Counted from the first letter of the stretch, positions 15,510-24,597 are shown. The stretch is DNA of 64,000 nt from DATFVA01 sp963711455 (GCA_963711455.1 CAVQEH010000005.1:273763-337762), one strand, 5' to 3'. The notes: generated by a model not told the origin, from the sequence alone. Numbers and translations are program-made.

Positions 15510-16595
15510 TCACTTTATAATAATAATAACTTCATTTGGAAATGTACCTTTTCTTCTTTTCTTTCCATCAATCTTTAATTGTGGGACATCAATTAAATTA
15601 TTAGCCTCAGCATAAGTTAAAGCTTGAGTAATATGTTTGTCAATAAAAGCTGTTTCATTTTCGATAATTTTTTTTAAAACGCTTACATTATATGTACCTG
15701 TTTTATATTTCTTTTTAATCAAATCGAAAACTTCTTTTCCAAAATCTTCTTTTTCGAATAGAACTGTCTGCTCAGGGTTGGTCGCATCAGAAAACTTGAA
15801 ATCACCTTCTTTATCCACTCTCCACATGGCTTCTTTCATTTTTAAATGTCCTAATTCATTATTTGATGCAAAAAACAAATAATAAATTGGTCTGTTGTCG
15901 GCATTCCTCATTTCAAAATATCGAACAAATTTTGCCATAGCTTTCAACTTTATCTGAAATAAATCTCTTAAATCTTTGACACGATTTGGGGAATTATTTA
16001 TTATCTCATCAATACCCTCAATATCAAATAATTCTTTAATATGTTTTCTACCTTCATCCGTTGAAAGAAATCTATTAATTGAATCCACTGCAAAATTAAT
16101 AAAGACTTCCACTCTTGGAATGGCTAAAAGCTTTTTGATTATTTCACTGGGAATTCCCGAAAACCCAAAAGGATCGATAAATACAAATGTAGGGGCTAAA
16201 GCTTTACCTTCATTTTCTAATTTTTTTAATGCTTCCCCTAATTTTTCATGAAATTTTCCGGGAATGGGGTTTACTTTGAAATTAGATTTTCGTTTGAGCT
16301 TACCCAATTCTACTACTAGATTAGTAATTCTATCCTCTCTTTCATCAATAAAAACGAAATTAATATTTCCCTTTAAATCTGTAGTATGTTCATTTGCAAC
16401 ATTTAAAGCAATAATGGGGGATCCTAATTCACCCTTTGAATAAACTCCTGGCCCTGCAAAACCGTCAATATAATTTATAACATTATTATATCTACTTATT
16501 ATTGGAAACCAGGCTTTTAAATAATTTTCAAGGATTTTATGCTTGGCAACTGTATGAGGATCAATTTCCCAGGTTGTTTCTTTAGGTACTGCCAT
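15510..16595 (-). CDS. tcmP: three-Cys-motif partner protein TcmP
   Basis: 361 residues. It starts ETTWEIDPHTVAKHKILENYLKAWFPII and continues NYIDGFAGPGVYSKGELGSPIIALN, the recognised TcmP pattern, followed by FVFIDPFGFSGIP, a methyltransferase-like DPFG strand. TcmP is named for constant pairing with the three-Cys-motif DUF5131 protein, which is the next gene (4-base gap). The C-terminal 80 residues look like a winged-helix segment. The protein resembles a nucleotide or DNA methyltransferase fold, but activity is not established. Confidence 0.92.
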   Translation of the reverse strand: MAVPKETTWEIDPHTVAKHKILENYLKAWFPIISRYNNVINYIDGFAGPGVYSKGELGSPIIALNVANEHTTDLKGNINFVFIDEREDRITNLVVELGKLKRKSNFKVNPIPGKFHEKLGEALKKLENEGKALAPTFVFIDPFGFSGIPSEIIKKLLAIPRVEVFINFAVDSINRFLSTDEGRKHIKELFDIEGIDEIINNSPNRVKDLRDLFQIKLKAMAKFVRYFEMRNADNRPIYYLFFASNNELGHLKMKEAMWRVDKEGDFKFSDATNPEQTVLFEKEDFGKEVFDLIKKKYKTGTYNVSVLKKIIENETAFIDKHITQALTYAEANNLIDVPQLKIDGKKRRKGTFPNEVIIIIK

Positions 16596-16633
16596 AAATA
16601 GTAATCAATATAAAAATTATTTTGATTGAATAT

Positions 16634-16768
16634 TTAGATAAGTGTCCCTGGTAGCAAGCAGTTACTCTGTAATAGAAAGCGATAGATGTATCCAGCAATT
16701 AGCCCCTGCATTCCATCTATCCACATAGTACAATTTAAAAATACGGTTTTATTAGTAAGAAAATCAAG
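16634..16768. repeat. about 130-bp direct repeat, left copy, with internal hairpin
   Basis: Same-strand repeat of 23374-23508, about 80% identical by eye. Shared blocks are AGTGTCCCTGGT, CATCTATCCACATAGTAC and TTTAAAAATACGGTTTTAT. An inverted pair GATAGATG/CATCTATC lies inside. The two copies bracket the putative defence operon and the membrane protein gene, so they could be element boundaries, recombination sites or copies of a small RNA. Confidence 0.75.
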
Positions 16769-16869
16769 AAATAGATTTAATTTTTTAATTTGTTTTTAAT
16801 TACAATACAAAATAATTATATGATTGAAATTATTAAACTAAAAAAAATGAGTTGGCTTATTTAGGAACC

Positions 16870-18561
16870 TTAGTTACTAAAAACTTTTAAATTCACAAGC
16901 CCGTTTCTTTCAATTAATTCATAAAGCTCAATAAGATTTTGGTCAATGAAGGAAAGTAGTTTTTTATCTACTGTATAATAAAAATATTGTGTAAATGTTT
17001 TAGGTAAGTAAGAAAAACCGTTATAAGCACCCCAAAATGAAAATGACAGAGAAAAATCTTTAATTTGATTTGCGGCAATATAATTTTCCAGCTTTTCAAT
17101 ACTATTTGTATTAAGAATAAATGCTGAAAAGTTATTTAAAAGATTTGCTTTAGGATCGTTTAATTTTAGACTTTTTTTATTGATTATAATATCATATAGC
17201 TTTAGTAAATATTTTCTATCGCGAGATTTTTGACCAAAAGAATCACTAATTTTTGAACCTACATTTATTAATAATTTTTTTATTTCTAGTTCGTTAATTT
17301 CATTATTTTTATTTTTGATTTGAAATAAATTATTTAATATTATTTCTAATAAGTTTATTTCATGTTTTGTTAAATCGTTTAGAAGGTTAAAACTGAAAAT
17401 ATTCAAACCGTTAATACTTTCGATAAAGGATTCAATTCTATTTATAGTCTGATTATCTAAACTGACTGCGGTTTCTTTTTCAACTTTATAAGATAAGTTA
17501 GACAATGATCTCTTAATTCTCTGATCTAAGTCTAATTTCTCATCATAATTTAATTCATAGTAATTGTTAATAAAGTTTTTAATGGAATCTTCTAAATTAT
17601 TAAAATCAAATTCATTATTGATATAATAATTATTTGCATTCTTTCTAGTAATATCGTATAAATTATTGATTTTTTTTAAATCAGAAATAAAATTAGAAGG
17701 GTTATTTAAATGATAGGGTTTTAAATATTCTTCAATAAGAACTTGTTCATCACATTTTATAAATGTCAAAAGATAAACTTTAAGTTTTTCAATCGATTTA
17801 TATAAACCTCCAGTCTTTTTCCCTATGAAATTTTTAGTAAGCTTTTTATGTTTTAATTTCACATTATTCTCAAGTTCACTTTTAAGGGAACTATAATTAT
17901 TTAATATATTTTTTTGTTGGTTGTTTAACTCCAACTGAGCTTCATTTTTATAAAAAAAACGAGATATAATTGATGAATAAATACACCCCTTTATATTATT
18001 AAATATTTCGTCTATAGAAATATATTTTTCTTTATCTGGATTGAGCTTAATATTATAGTTTAAAACGAAATCTTCTTTTAGAATTTTTGTAATTTCCTGA
18101 TTTAATTGGGAATATAGTATAAAATTGTCTTTATATTTGTCTACGGATTTTGTTTCTAAACTTGAAAGGGATTTAGCAATAACAATTTTTTTAATATCAT
18201 CATTTGAAAAAATAAATCTGAAATTTGTATTATTTAGATAAATAGATTTGGGGTATGTATAAATCTTTAACTTACTAATGTCATTTCTTTGACTGTTGAA
18301 GAATAATTCACTAATATCATTATTTATTACTGATTCCTCTATTTCAATCAAAAAAGGGTATCTTTCAATATCCGAATTATCTATATCATAAATGATAGGA
18401 ATATTATAAAGTAGCAGGTAATCATCAAAAATTTGGAGATCTATTTTGTCATTCCTTTTATATCCAAATTTTCTTGTTAAATAAAAAGAATGAGGAGAAA
18501 TACTTTCAGTAGCAAAAATACTATTAAAATTTAGAGTACTAGTTGGTAAGTAATATTTCAT
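16870..18561 (-). CDS. unknown 563-residue protein of the four-gene ATPase/TOPRIM/helicase operon
   Basis: I do not recognise a domain. The N-terminus MKYYLPTSTLNFNSIFATESISPHSFY is distinctive and suggests a conserved family of its own. The rest is Asn/Lys/Ile-rich and mostly helical, with no signal peptide, membrane segment or obvious nuclease motif; a DFSLSFSFWGAYNGFSYLPK stretch near 490-520 is the best candidate for a conserved core. It is the last gene of the operon, 5 bases after the helicase. In bacterial defence operons such a partner is often the sensor, effector or nuclease scaffold (inference). Confidence 0.75.
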   Translation of the reverse strand: MKYYLPTSTLNFNSIFATESISPHSFYLTRKFGYKRNDKIDLQIFDDYLLLYNIPIIYDIDNSDIERYPFLIEIEESVINNDISELFFNSQRNDISKLKIYTYPKSIYLNNTNFRFIFSNDDIKKIVIAKSLSSLETKSVDKYKDNFILYSQLNQEITKILKEDFVLNYNIKLNPDKEKYISIDEIFNNIKGCIYSSIISRFFYKNEAQLELNNQQKNILNNYSSLKSELENNVKLKHKKLTKNFIGKKTGGLYKSIEKLKVYLLTFIKCDEQVLIEEYLKPYHLNNPSNFISDLKKINNLYDITRKNANNYYINNEFDFNNLEDSIKNFINNYYELNYDEKLDLDQRIKRSLSNLSYKVEKETAVSLDNQTINRIESFIESINGLNIFSFNLLNDLTKHEINLLEIILNNLFQIKNKNNEINELEIKKLLINVGSKISDSFGQKSRDRKYLLKLYDIIINKKSLKLNDPKANLLNNFSAFILNTNSIEKLENYIAANQIKDFSLSFSFWGAYNGFSYLPKTFTQYFYYTVDKKLLSFIDQNLIELYELIERNGLVNLKVFSN

Positions 18562-18566
18562 TTTAT

Positions 18567-19652
18567 TTAAAAGGGAGTTTCACGTTCTTCTTTTGTTGTT
18601 AGTTCACTATTTAAATCTATTAATTTATAGAAATTATGAGGTACTTTATTTATAAATTTACTTAATTTACCTGAATAAGTTATAAATAAATTTTTTGTTG
18701 TTCTTGTTATTGCTACATATAGGGGATTTTGAAAAAAGACATCATCTATCTCACAAAAAGGGATAAAAACTGTTTCAAATTGTAATCCTTTAGAACTGTG
18801 GTAAGGCATAATTTTAGGATTGGAAGAGGTAAAGTCTAACGACATTAAATTTTCATTGAATATATTAAATTTGGCTTCTGGGTTCATCCCTTTACTATTA
18901 AAATATTCAAAAACGTATTTTACATCTTTCTTGTAAGGTAATACAATACCTACATCAGTATATTTATATTTTTTTATAGTGGTTATTATAAAGTCTAATT
19001 CAGCTGTTTTAGTTCTGCATTGTTTGACTATTGGTAAATCACCACCTTCTTTTTTACATCTTTTTTCTAATTCATCTTCAAATTTCATTATATGTTCAGC
19101 AAACCTTGCAATTTTTTTTGGTAATCGATAATTAAAAACTAAATCTCTCATTGGTAAACGTAATAAATCTGTAATTCTGGCAATAGACATTGTTTCTTCA
19201 TCAATCATAGCACCATTCTTCATAACTCTCTTTATATCATAAAGCTGCTGGGCAGTGTCCCCAAAAAACATTATTGATTTTTTACTTTTTCTGAGAAAAT
19301 TTTCTATCTCAGTTTGCGTAAAATCTTGTGCTTCATCAATAATAATATAATCTGCTTCCGGGGAATTTAATTTGTTTTCCCATTCCCATTCATAAATTAC
19401 CTTTGCACTATCAATTCCGATTTCCCTTATTCCATCTTCAATAAATTGTCTGAGCGCTTTTGTATATACTATAATAAAGAAATCTTTTCTATTTGTTTCT
19501 TGTAATTCTTTAGCTCGCCATAAAGCTAAAATAGTTTTGCCACTTCCAGCACTTCCAGAAATAATATAACTTTTTTCGGGATTTAATTGTTTGACATTAT
19601 ATTGGTAATCATCTAACTCACTTTCTTGTATGAACCATTTTTCTTGTGACAT
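18567..19652 (-). CDS. compact superfamily 1 (UvrD-like) DNA/RNA helicase
   Basis: 361 residues, short for an SF1A helicase. Walker A is GSAGSGKT (33-40), Walker B DYIIIDEAQD (101-110), motif III MFFGDTAQQLYD, a YRLP motif IV block (FNYRLPKKIARFAEH), and near the end PYHSSKGLQFETVFIP and YVAITRTTKNLFITYSG for motifs V and VI. The Arg finger and Gln contacts are therefore present, so it should be an active ATPase. It lies 2 bases downstream of the DUF4435 gene. A TOPRIM/ATPase pair with a UvrD-like helicase is the logic of Gabija, although the proteins themselves look different. Confidence 0.9.
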   Translation of the reverse strand: MSQEKWFIQESELDDYQYNVKQLNPEKSYIISGSAGSGKTILALWRAKELQETNRKDFFIIVYTKALRQFIEDGIREIGIDSAKVIYEWEWENKLNSPEADYIIIDEAQDFTQTEIENFLRKSKKSIMFFGDTAQQLYDIKRVMKNGAMIDEETMSIARITDLLRLPMRDLVFNYRLPKKIARFAEHIMKFEDELEKRCKKEGGDLPIVKQCRTKTAELDFIITTIKKYKYTDVGIVLPYKKDVKYVFEYFNSKGMNPEAKFNIFNENLMSLDFTSSNPKIMPYHSSKGLQFETVFIPFCEIDDVFFQNPLYVAITRTTKNLFITYSGKLSKFINKVPHNFYKLIDLNSELTTKEERETPF

Positions 19653-19654
19653 GA

Positions 19655-20578
19655 CTAATTAAAACTTCCTAAATACGTAATTAATGATTCGGGTGTTTCT
19701 GCAAAAACAGTAAGCTGGTTCAATAATGTAGTTCTCTCAACATGAAATTTTACTTTACCTTTAAAACTATTATCCTGACTAATTTGATCTAAAAATTGAT
19801 ATAAAAGTTCCAATACATACTTACCTCGAAAAGTATAAATTTTATTACAGGATTTAAATTCTTCTATTTTAGATTTTAATTTATCCTCTGTTATTTCGAG
19901 AGCATTAGGATATAATTCCTTAATTTCATTCATCCCATAGTTTTTTTGTATTCCAGTTAATTCAATTTTTATAAATCTAGTAGGAAGCTTATGTTCTAAC
20001 TTCAGCTGCATCATTATTTCTTCACTTGATTCTTTTTCTTTTTTGTTTTTTGAATCAATATGGCAAGAATACCAAGCATTAAATACTAAAATTGCATCTA
20101 AGTATTGATTTTGTAAATTAGAATAAAGGTCTAACCATTTATTATACTCCTTAGAATTTTCTAAGAGATCTAGTTTATTCTTCAATATTTCGGATACAAC
20201 ATCTTTTGTGCAATATAAATTTTCTATTGAATAACATGGAGTTTCATAAATTGATGGATACATTTCATGTATAGAATCATCAAAATCTCTATCAACAAAA
20301 TATGCTTTTTTATATTTATTATATTCATCTTTCTTTGAGATCAAATTATGAGTCCCAATTACCTTCTTTTTATTACCACATTTTATTGGTTGGTTTTTAC
20401 CACAGAAATATTTATCAATTCTTAAATAATAATAATCCGCATCTTTATTTTCATAGAAACAAAATAAATCGTTAGGAAAATGTCCAACTTGTAGGGCAAA
20501 TCTTAAATAAGCTTCTGTGTGTGTATCTTCTCTTTTTTTTGTTAAATTTTCTACACTTATTTTTTCATTTTCTTCCAT
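19655..20578 (-). CDS. DUF4435 TOPRIM-like protein, AriB-like
   Basis: 307 residues. The DUF4435 pattern is clear: FYENKDADYY (about 41-50) supplies the acidic residue that matches the EGxxD strand, AYFVDRDFD (92-100) gives the DxD pair of the TOPRIM fold, and YSIENLYC (116-123) is the family signature. DUF4435 is the effector of the PARIS anti-phage system, where AriB acts as a nuclease. Here it overlaps the upstream ATPase gene by 14 bases, the same order as AriA-AriB. What differs from plain PARIS is that two more genes follow in the operon. Confidence 0.85.
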   Translation of the reverse strand: MEENEKISVENLTKKREDTHTEAYLRFALQVGHFPNDLFCFYENKDADYYYLRIDKYFCGKNQPIKCGNKKKVIGTHNLISKKDEYNKYKKAYFVDRDFDDSIHEMYPSIYETPCYSIENLYCTKDVVSEILKNKLDLLENSKEYNKWLDLYSNLQNQYLDAILVFNAWYSCHIDSKNKKEKESSEEIMMQLKLEHKLPTRFIKIELTGIQKNYGMNEIKELYPNALEITEDKLKSKIEEFKSCNKIYTFRGKYVLELLYQFLDQISQDNSFKGKVKFHVERTTLLNQLTVFAETPESLITYLGSFN

Positions 20579-21965
20579 CTTTTATCCAATATTCATTTAA
20601 GCCAATCGCATATTTTTCCATACTGTTGTTAAAAATGAAAGGTGAATGTGTTGCAATAAGCAAAAAATCACATTTTGCGGAATTCATAATATCAGGTAGA
20701 AGCATTTCTTGCCATAAAATAGAAATTGATAATTCGGGTTCATCAAAAATAATTATATAGTGTTCTTTCAATGACAAGAATAAATTTGCGAATAATGAAA
20801 TTATTTGACGTTCCCCTAGTGATAGATTATGAATAATATTTTTTAATAAAAATTCTTTATGTGCACTCATAATTTCTAAATATAAATCATCTTTACTACG
20901 ATCATAAATAAGTTTTTTATTAGCTTGTTTAAGGTATTTATTACATACATCTACAAAATTATGTATAACGTTTACTTTTTCTTCAATATTATTATATATA
21001 CTAACCAATTGATCTAAAATGATTAATAATTTTGGATCAATATTTTTATAGTCTTTTTTTTCAATAATCTCCAATATTTTTAATTTATTTTCTTCATCAA
21101 ATAGGTCACCAGCTTTATATAACATAATTTCAATCTTATCTTTGTCAAAATCTTGCAATTCAATTTCTTTATAACTCATAGCAACAATTTGATTAAATAC
21201 AATATTTTTTAAAAAAATAAATCCTTTTGTTTCAATAGATTTTATATCTTCTTTAAAAGAATCAAATTTCAATTGTATATCTTCCATACCAAAGAATGAT
21301 TCTGAACTGGAATTATTCCATTTACCTTCAATTCTTCTATAAGTGGGTAAAAATAAAATTTCTCTATTTTGAATTTCATCCAAGATAATTTTTTTGTTAT
21401 GATTACTGATATTAAAGTGAGGATTTCGTGATACAGTTCTAAGCTCATTGATAAAAATTTCCAATTCATTGATAGATAATTTGTTTAAATTAACGTCATA
21501 AGAGGATATAATTTCTTTTATATCAAATTTTTCTTGGTTTAAAATTTGAATCAATTTATCTAATCTAATTTTATCTTTAAATAATTTTTCAAATTTATTC
21601 TCTATCAACCTTTTTTGTTTATAAAAAGACAGATCATTTTTCAGGTCTTTTTTATTAATTATTATTTTCTTCTCAATTTCTTTTTTTGTCCTTTTTACGG
21701 AAGCATTTTTTCTTTCTTTTGTTTTCCATATAGTCTCAGATGGAAATATTAACTCTATTTTATCAAAATCATATTCCAGAATTTCATCAATTTCATCTCT
21801 TAATAAATAATTTAAAATGTTTAAAATAGTGGTTTTGCCCAACCCATTTTCCCCAATCAAAATCTTTGTATTTTCTTCGAAGGGGATTTTGAAATTCAAA
21901 TATCCAAATAATCCTTCAATTATTATTTCTTTTATAAATGATTGATTTTTAATTTGTTTTTCCAT
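20565..21965 (-). CDS. AAA/ABC-type ATPase, AriA/OLD-like
   Basis: 466 residues of the SMC/OLD-like ATPase group. Walker A is LIGENGLGKTT (36-46), the ABC signature is NLSLGERQIISLFANLF and Walker B IIIFDEPELSISILWQ, followed by LLIATHSPFIFNN with the switch His. A coiled-coil-like charged region fills residues 60-160. No TOPRIM domain is fused; it comes as the separate DUF4435 gene that overlaps by 14 bases. In PARIS the AriA ATPase forms a scaffold that releases AriB on sensing a phage trigger. It is the first gene of the four-gene operon. Confidence 0.9.
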   Translation of the reverse strand: MEKQIKNQSFIKEIIIEGLFGYLNFKIPFEENTKILIGENGLGKTTILNILNYLLRDEIDEILEYDFDKIELIFPSETIWKTKERKNASVKRTKKEIEKKIIINKKDLKNDLSFYKQKRLIENKFEKLFKDKIRLDKLIQILNQEKFDIKEIISSYDVNLNKLSINELEIFINELRTVSRNPHFNISNHNKKIILDEIQNREILFLPTYRRIEGKWNNSSSESFFGMEDIQLKFDSFKEDIKSIETKGFIFLKNIVFNQIVAMSYKEIELQDFDKDKIEIMLYKAGDLFDEENKLKILEIIEKKDYKNIDPKLLIILDQLVSIYNNIEEKVNVIHNFVDVCNKYLKQANKKLIYDRSKDDLYLEIMSAHKEFLLKNIIHNLSLGERQIISLFANLFLSLKEHYIIIFDEPELSISILWQEMLLPDIMNSAKCDFLLIATHSPFIFNNSMEKYAIGLNEYWIKDGRK

Positions 21966-22250
21966 CGTAATTTGACTTCTTTACTTTAAAATAAATTTTA
22001 TAAATCATTACCATTTATTAAATAATTAATTAGACACATTAATTTAATACTTTCCAACACTCTTTATTAATTAATTATCATATTTCACTCACACTGCCCC
22101 AACAAGTCTCTCTGCTGATTTTTCTTTTTTCTTTAACTTAACTTACAGAGCATTACGCAAATTCATTAGTTCATTTACTTTTTTATCAATTAAAAAATAT
22201 TTCCTAAGCTTCAATATATTGTTTCAATAATTACCGGTAATTATCGAATA
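21966..22250. other. AT-rich gap between the defence operon and the membrane protein gene
   Basis: About 285 bases, AT-rich and without an open frame. The promoter of the operon starting at 21965 should lie here. No repeat, hairpin terminator or recognised motif seen. Confidence 0.4.
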
Positions 22251-23273
22251 CTAAAGTTTAGACATTCCATCTGAAATCCATTGATGAATTGTGCCGAAGT
22301 TTTTACTCAAATTATTAGCCAGCCCAGTTAATTCTTCTGTATAATGTTCATGTCCATTCATTTTTTTCAACGCCAGGTGGTGTGCTATGATAACTGCATG
22401 CCATATAATTCCGCAGGAGTGAATTGACAGCAGTTCATTCTCCAGTATATCCCGCCTCCTGTGGATTCTAATCTGTCTCAGTAAAATAATTATAAATAAC
22501 AGCGTAAAAAGGATCAGCAATGGAATTGCAGCAAAAAAGCCTGATTTGTTAATCTTCCAAAAAATTAAAATTCCAATAGGTGTTAAAAGCAAATACTGCA
22601 TTATTAATAAAATGCTAATCATATTTTCCAGGTACATTCCTGCGTGATATGATTTTCTTGTGTTCTTTCCGTTTACAACAGTTGCAAGCAATCCCGGCAT
22701 AAACCATGGGTATCCCTTTACAGGGTTTTTTCCCCTTTGTGCTTTTTGTTTAAATCCATTGATAAGATCCCGGGCATCAGGTGTTAGATGATACCACCCG
22801 GGCCAAATTTTATTTATCCACCTTAAAACAGGAACTCTTTCCAGCCATATAGAATCCGGTGTTTTATAAATAGTTTTAAAAACGTTGGTCTGCACAACAC
22901 GCCAGGCTCTCACAGCTTCTTCCCATCTTGTTTCTTTAAGCTTTGTTAATAATTTTTTTTGAACATCAGAATTTGGCATATCGATCAGATCATTAAGCCT
23001 GGCAAGATGGAGTTCATAGCCGTTATGTCTTTGAGCAGAAGAATATTTAAAAAGTCCTATTCTGCAGATAATCATAAGAAATAAAATGACAGGTATAACG
23101 GCCAGAACAATCACATGATTTTCACTTCTGCTCATAAATCCCAGTACAATCCCCAATGCTGCAGTACTGAAAGCAAGCGCCTGGAATGAAAAATTTGTGA
23201 AGCAGCTTTTCAAATCAGATGCTTCTTTCCTTAACTGGTCTATAAGCCAGCGTTCATTCGGATCGTTAACCAT
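22251..23273 (-). CDS. unknown four-TM membrane protein
   Basis: About 340 residues, no family recognised. Two pairs of hydrophobic segments (about residues 27-45 and 50-70, then about 210-230 and 235-260) are separated by a large soluble loop with aromatic-rich WYHLTPDARDLINGF and GYPWFMPGLLATVVNG. The ATG at 23273 has AAGG about 10 bases upstream and is preferred over a TTG at 23282. It is less AT-rich than the defence operon next to it, but lies inside the same pair of direct repeats. It could be a membrane effector or an unrelated resident gene. Confidence 0.75.
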   Translation of the reverse strand: MVNDPNERWLIDQLRKEASDLKSCFTNFSFQALAFSTAALGIVLGFMSRSENHVIVLAVIPVILFLMIICRIGLFKYSSAQRHNGYELHLARLNDLIDMPNSDVQKKLLTKLKETRWEEAVRAWRVVQTNVFKTIYKTPDSIWLERVPVLRWINKIWPGWYHLTPDARDLINGFKQKAQRGKNPVKGYPWFMPGLLATVVNGKNTRKSYHAGMYLENMISILLIMQYLLLTPIGILIFWKINKSGFFAAIPLLILFTLLFIIILLRQIRIHRRRDILENELLSIHSCGIIWHAVIIAHHLALKKMNGHEHYTEELTGLANNLSKNFGTIHQWISDGMSKL

Positions 23274-23373
23274 AATAAACAACCTTTTTATAAATATTTA
23301 TTTTAGATATCTGTATTCAGATAAATCTATTTCGGGGCTGATATAAAAAACGCTCTTTATTTTTGATTTATAA

Positions 23374-23508
23374 TTAGATTAGTGTCCCTGGTTTTTAGCG
23401 TAAGCACTGTAAAAGAAAGTGACAGATGTATTCAGTAATTAACCCCGGCAATGCATCTATCCACATAGTACGGTTTAAAAATACGGTTTTATGGTTAATA
23501 AAATCAAA
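23374..23508. repeat. about 130-bp direct repeat, right copy, with internal hairpin
   Basis: Partner of 16634-16768 in the same orientation. In this copy AGATGTATT pairs with AATGCATCT (one wobble), so the hairpin is kept although the sequence has changed, which hints at a structured RNA or a protein-binding fold. Confidence 0.75.
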
Positions 23509-23712
23509 TGTTTTTTATAAAAATTATTCAACCTTACCACAATAAATTCAGAAGACAAAATTTGAAATAAATTGCTATAGTAATTCAATTGAAGGATTCA
23601 AGTAATTCAGTACTTGTACTGATGCTATTCTAATAATTATTTCGTACACTTCTATAGTAATAAAGTATTTCCTGAAATTTTAAACTTTATATAAATTTCA
23701 AAGAGGAGGGAA
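23509..23712. promoter_or_regulatory. AT-rich leader upstream of the small lipoprotein gene
   Basis: No gene seen. It ends in a strong Shine-Dalgarno site (AGGAGGG at 23704-23710). The spacing fits the ATG at 23716 (5 bases) better than the ATG at 23713 (2 bases). Confidence 0.5.
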
Positions 23713-23715
23713 ATG

Positions 23716-24282
23716 ATGAAACTACTGAAACTATTATTAATTATTACGGGGTCTTTAATTTTTTCAGCCTGCAGCAGCAGTTGTGACAACAATAATATAG
23801 ATGTAGTGGCTTCACTTTATGCATTGACTCTATCCAGCCCGGATATGGTTCCGCAATTTGTCAATCAATATAAAGATATCATATCTTCAGATGATTTTAA
23901 TGACTGCATTGACAATTTTTCAAATGCATTAAAGGAAGAAGCATTAACGGCTCCTTCAAAGGATGAGGTTTACGACCGTTCAATGAACATTGCAGCAGAA
24001 GCAGGTTATTCTGAAATGGGTCCAAGAGTAGCCGATGATATGATACGTGTATTTGAGGATATGTTAACTCTTTCCCGTTACCTTCAGCAGCTTAAAATTA
24101 GTTCTCAGAATATACTAAACGGGAACTTACAGGGATATCAAAGTACAGAGATTTATTACCTTAGCTCTGCTATATGGAATATGTCCGGCAATATTCTTTA
24201 TCCTCAGCAGGTTCAGGCACTGAGGGAAATGATGTTCAAGTTATGCTACTGGTATGTTTCAACGCTTATGCAGGCTGCTTAA
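23716..24282 (+). CDS. unknown small lipoprotein
   Basis: About 188 residues. A signal peptide of about 18 residues ends in the lipobox LIFSAC, so this is a predicted lipoprotein; the mature part starts CSSSCDNNN. The remainder is helical, with LSSPDMVPQFVNQYKDIISS and a C-terminal Gln/Met-rich helix. No homology recognised. It is a lone plus-strand gene between the accessory island and the repeat field, preceded by the strongest ribosome-binding site in the window. Confidence 0.82.
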   Translation: MKLLKLLLIITGSLIFSACSSSCDNNNIDVVASLYALTLSSPDMVPQFVNQYKDIISSDDFNDCIDNFSNALKEEALTAPSKDEVYDRSMNIAAEAGYSEMGPRVADDMIRVFEDMLTLSRYLQQLKISSQNILNGNLQGYQSTEIYYLSSAIWNMSGNILYPQQVQALREMMFKLCYWYVSTLMQAA

Positions 24283-24317
24283 ATATTTGATAACTCCGGT
24301 TTATCAGGGCATAGTTG

Positions 24318-24480
24318 AGAGTAAGATTTCTCCCTGCGGCCTTCCTGCCCCCCTTTGATGGACAAACCTGAAGGCAGGTCGAAATGACAGGGCTCTACAA
24401 GTGTCTAACAGCCAGTTAGATTTCTCAGTCGTCCCTGAATATACTTAAACCCGATGAACAGGGACTCCTTCGAAATGACA
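24318..24480. repeat. two right half-copies of repeat family A
   Basis: 24318-24389 has the CTCCCTGCGGCC ... GGCAGGTCGAAATGACA variant arm. 24416-24480 has AGATTTCTCAGTCGTCC ... TTCGAAATGACA. Neither has its own left half. The first of these marks the end of the repeat-free stretch. Confidence 0.75.
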
Positions 24481-24493
24481 AGGACCCTCTCAT

Positions 24494-24597
24494 TGTCATT
24501 TCGAAGCGAGCCGGTGTCTGCGTTTGTGCGAGTGAGAAATCTTTCGCGTATCAACAAACGACAACGAATAAGATTTCTCCTTTCAGTCGAAATGACA
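24494..24597. repeat. palindromic repeat family A, short copy
   Basis: Compact copy with left end TGTCATTTCGAAGCGAG and right end CTTTCAGTCGAAATGACA, the same short form as 4451-4553. Confidence 0.83.
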
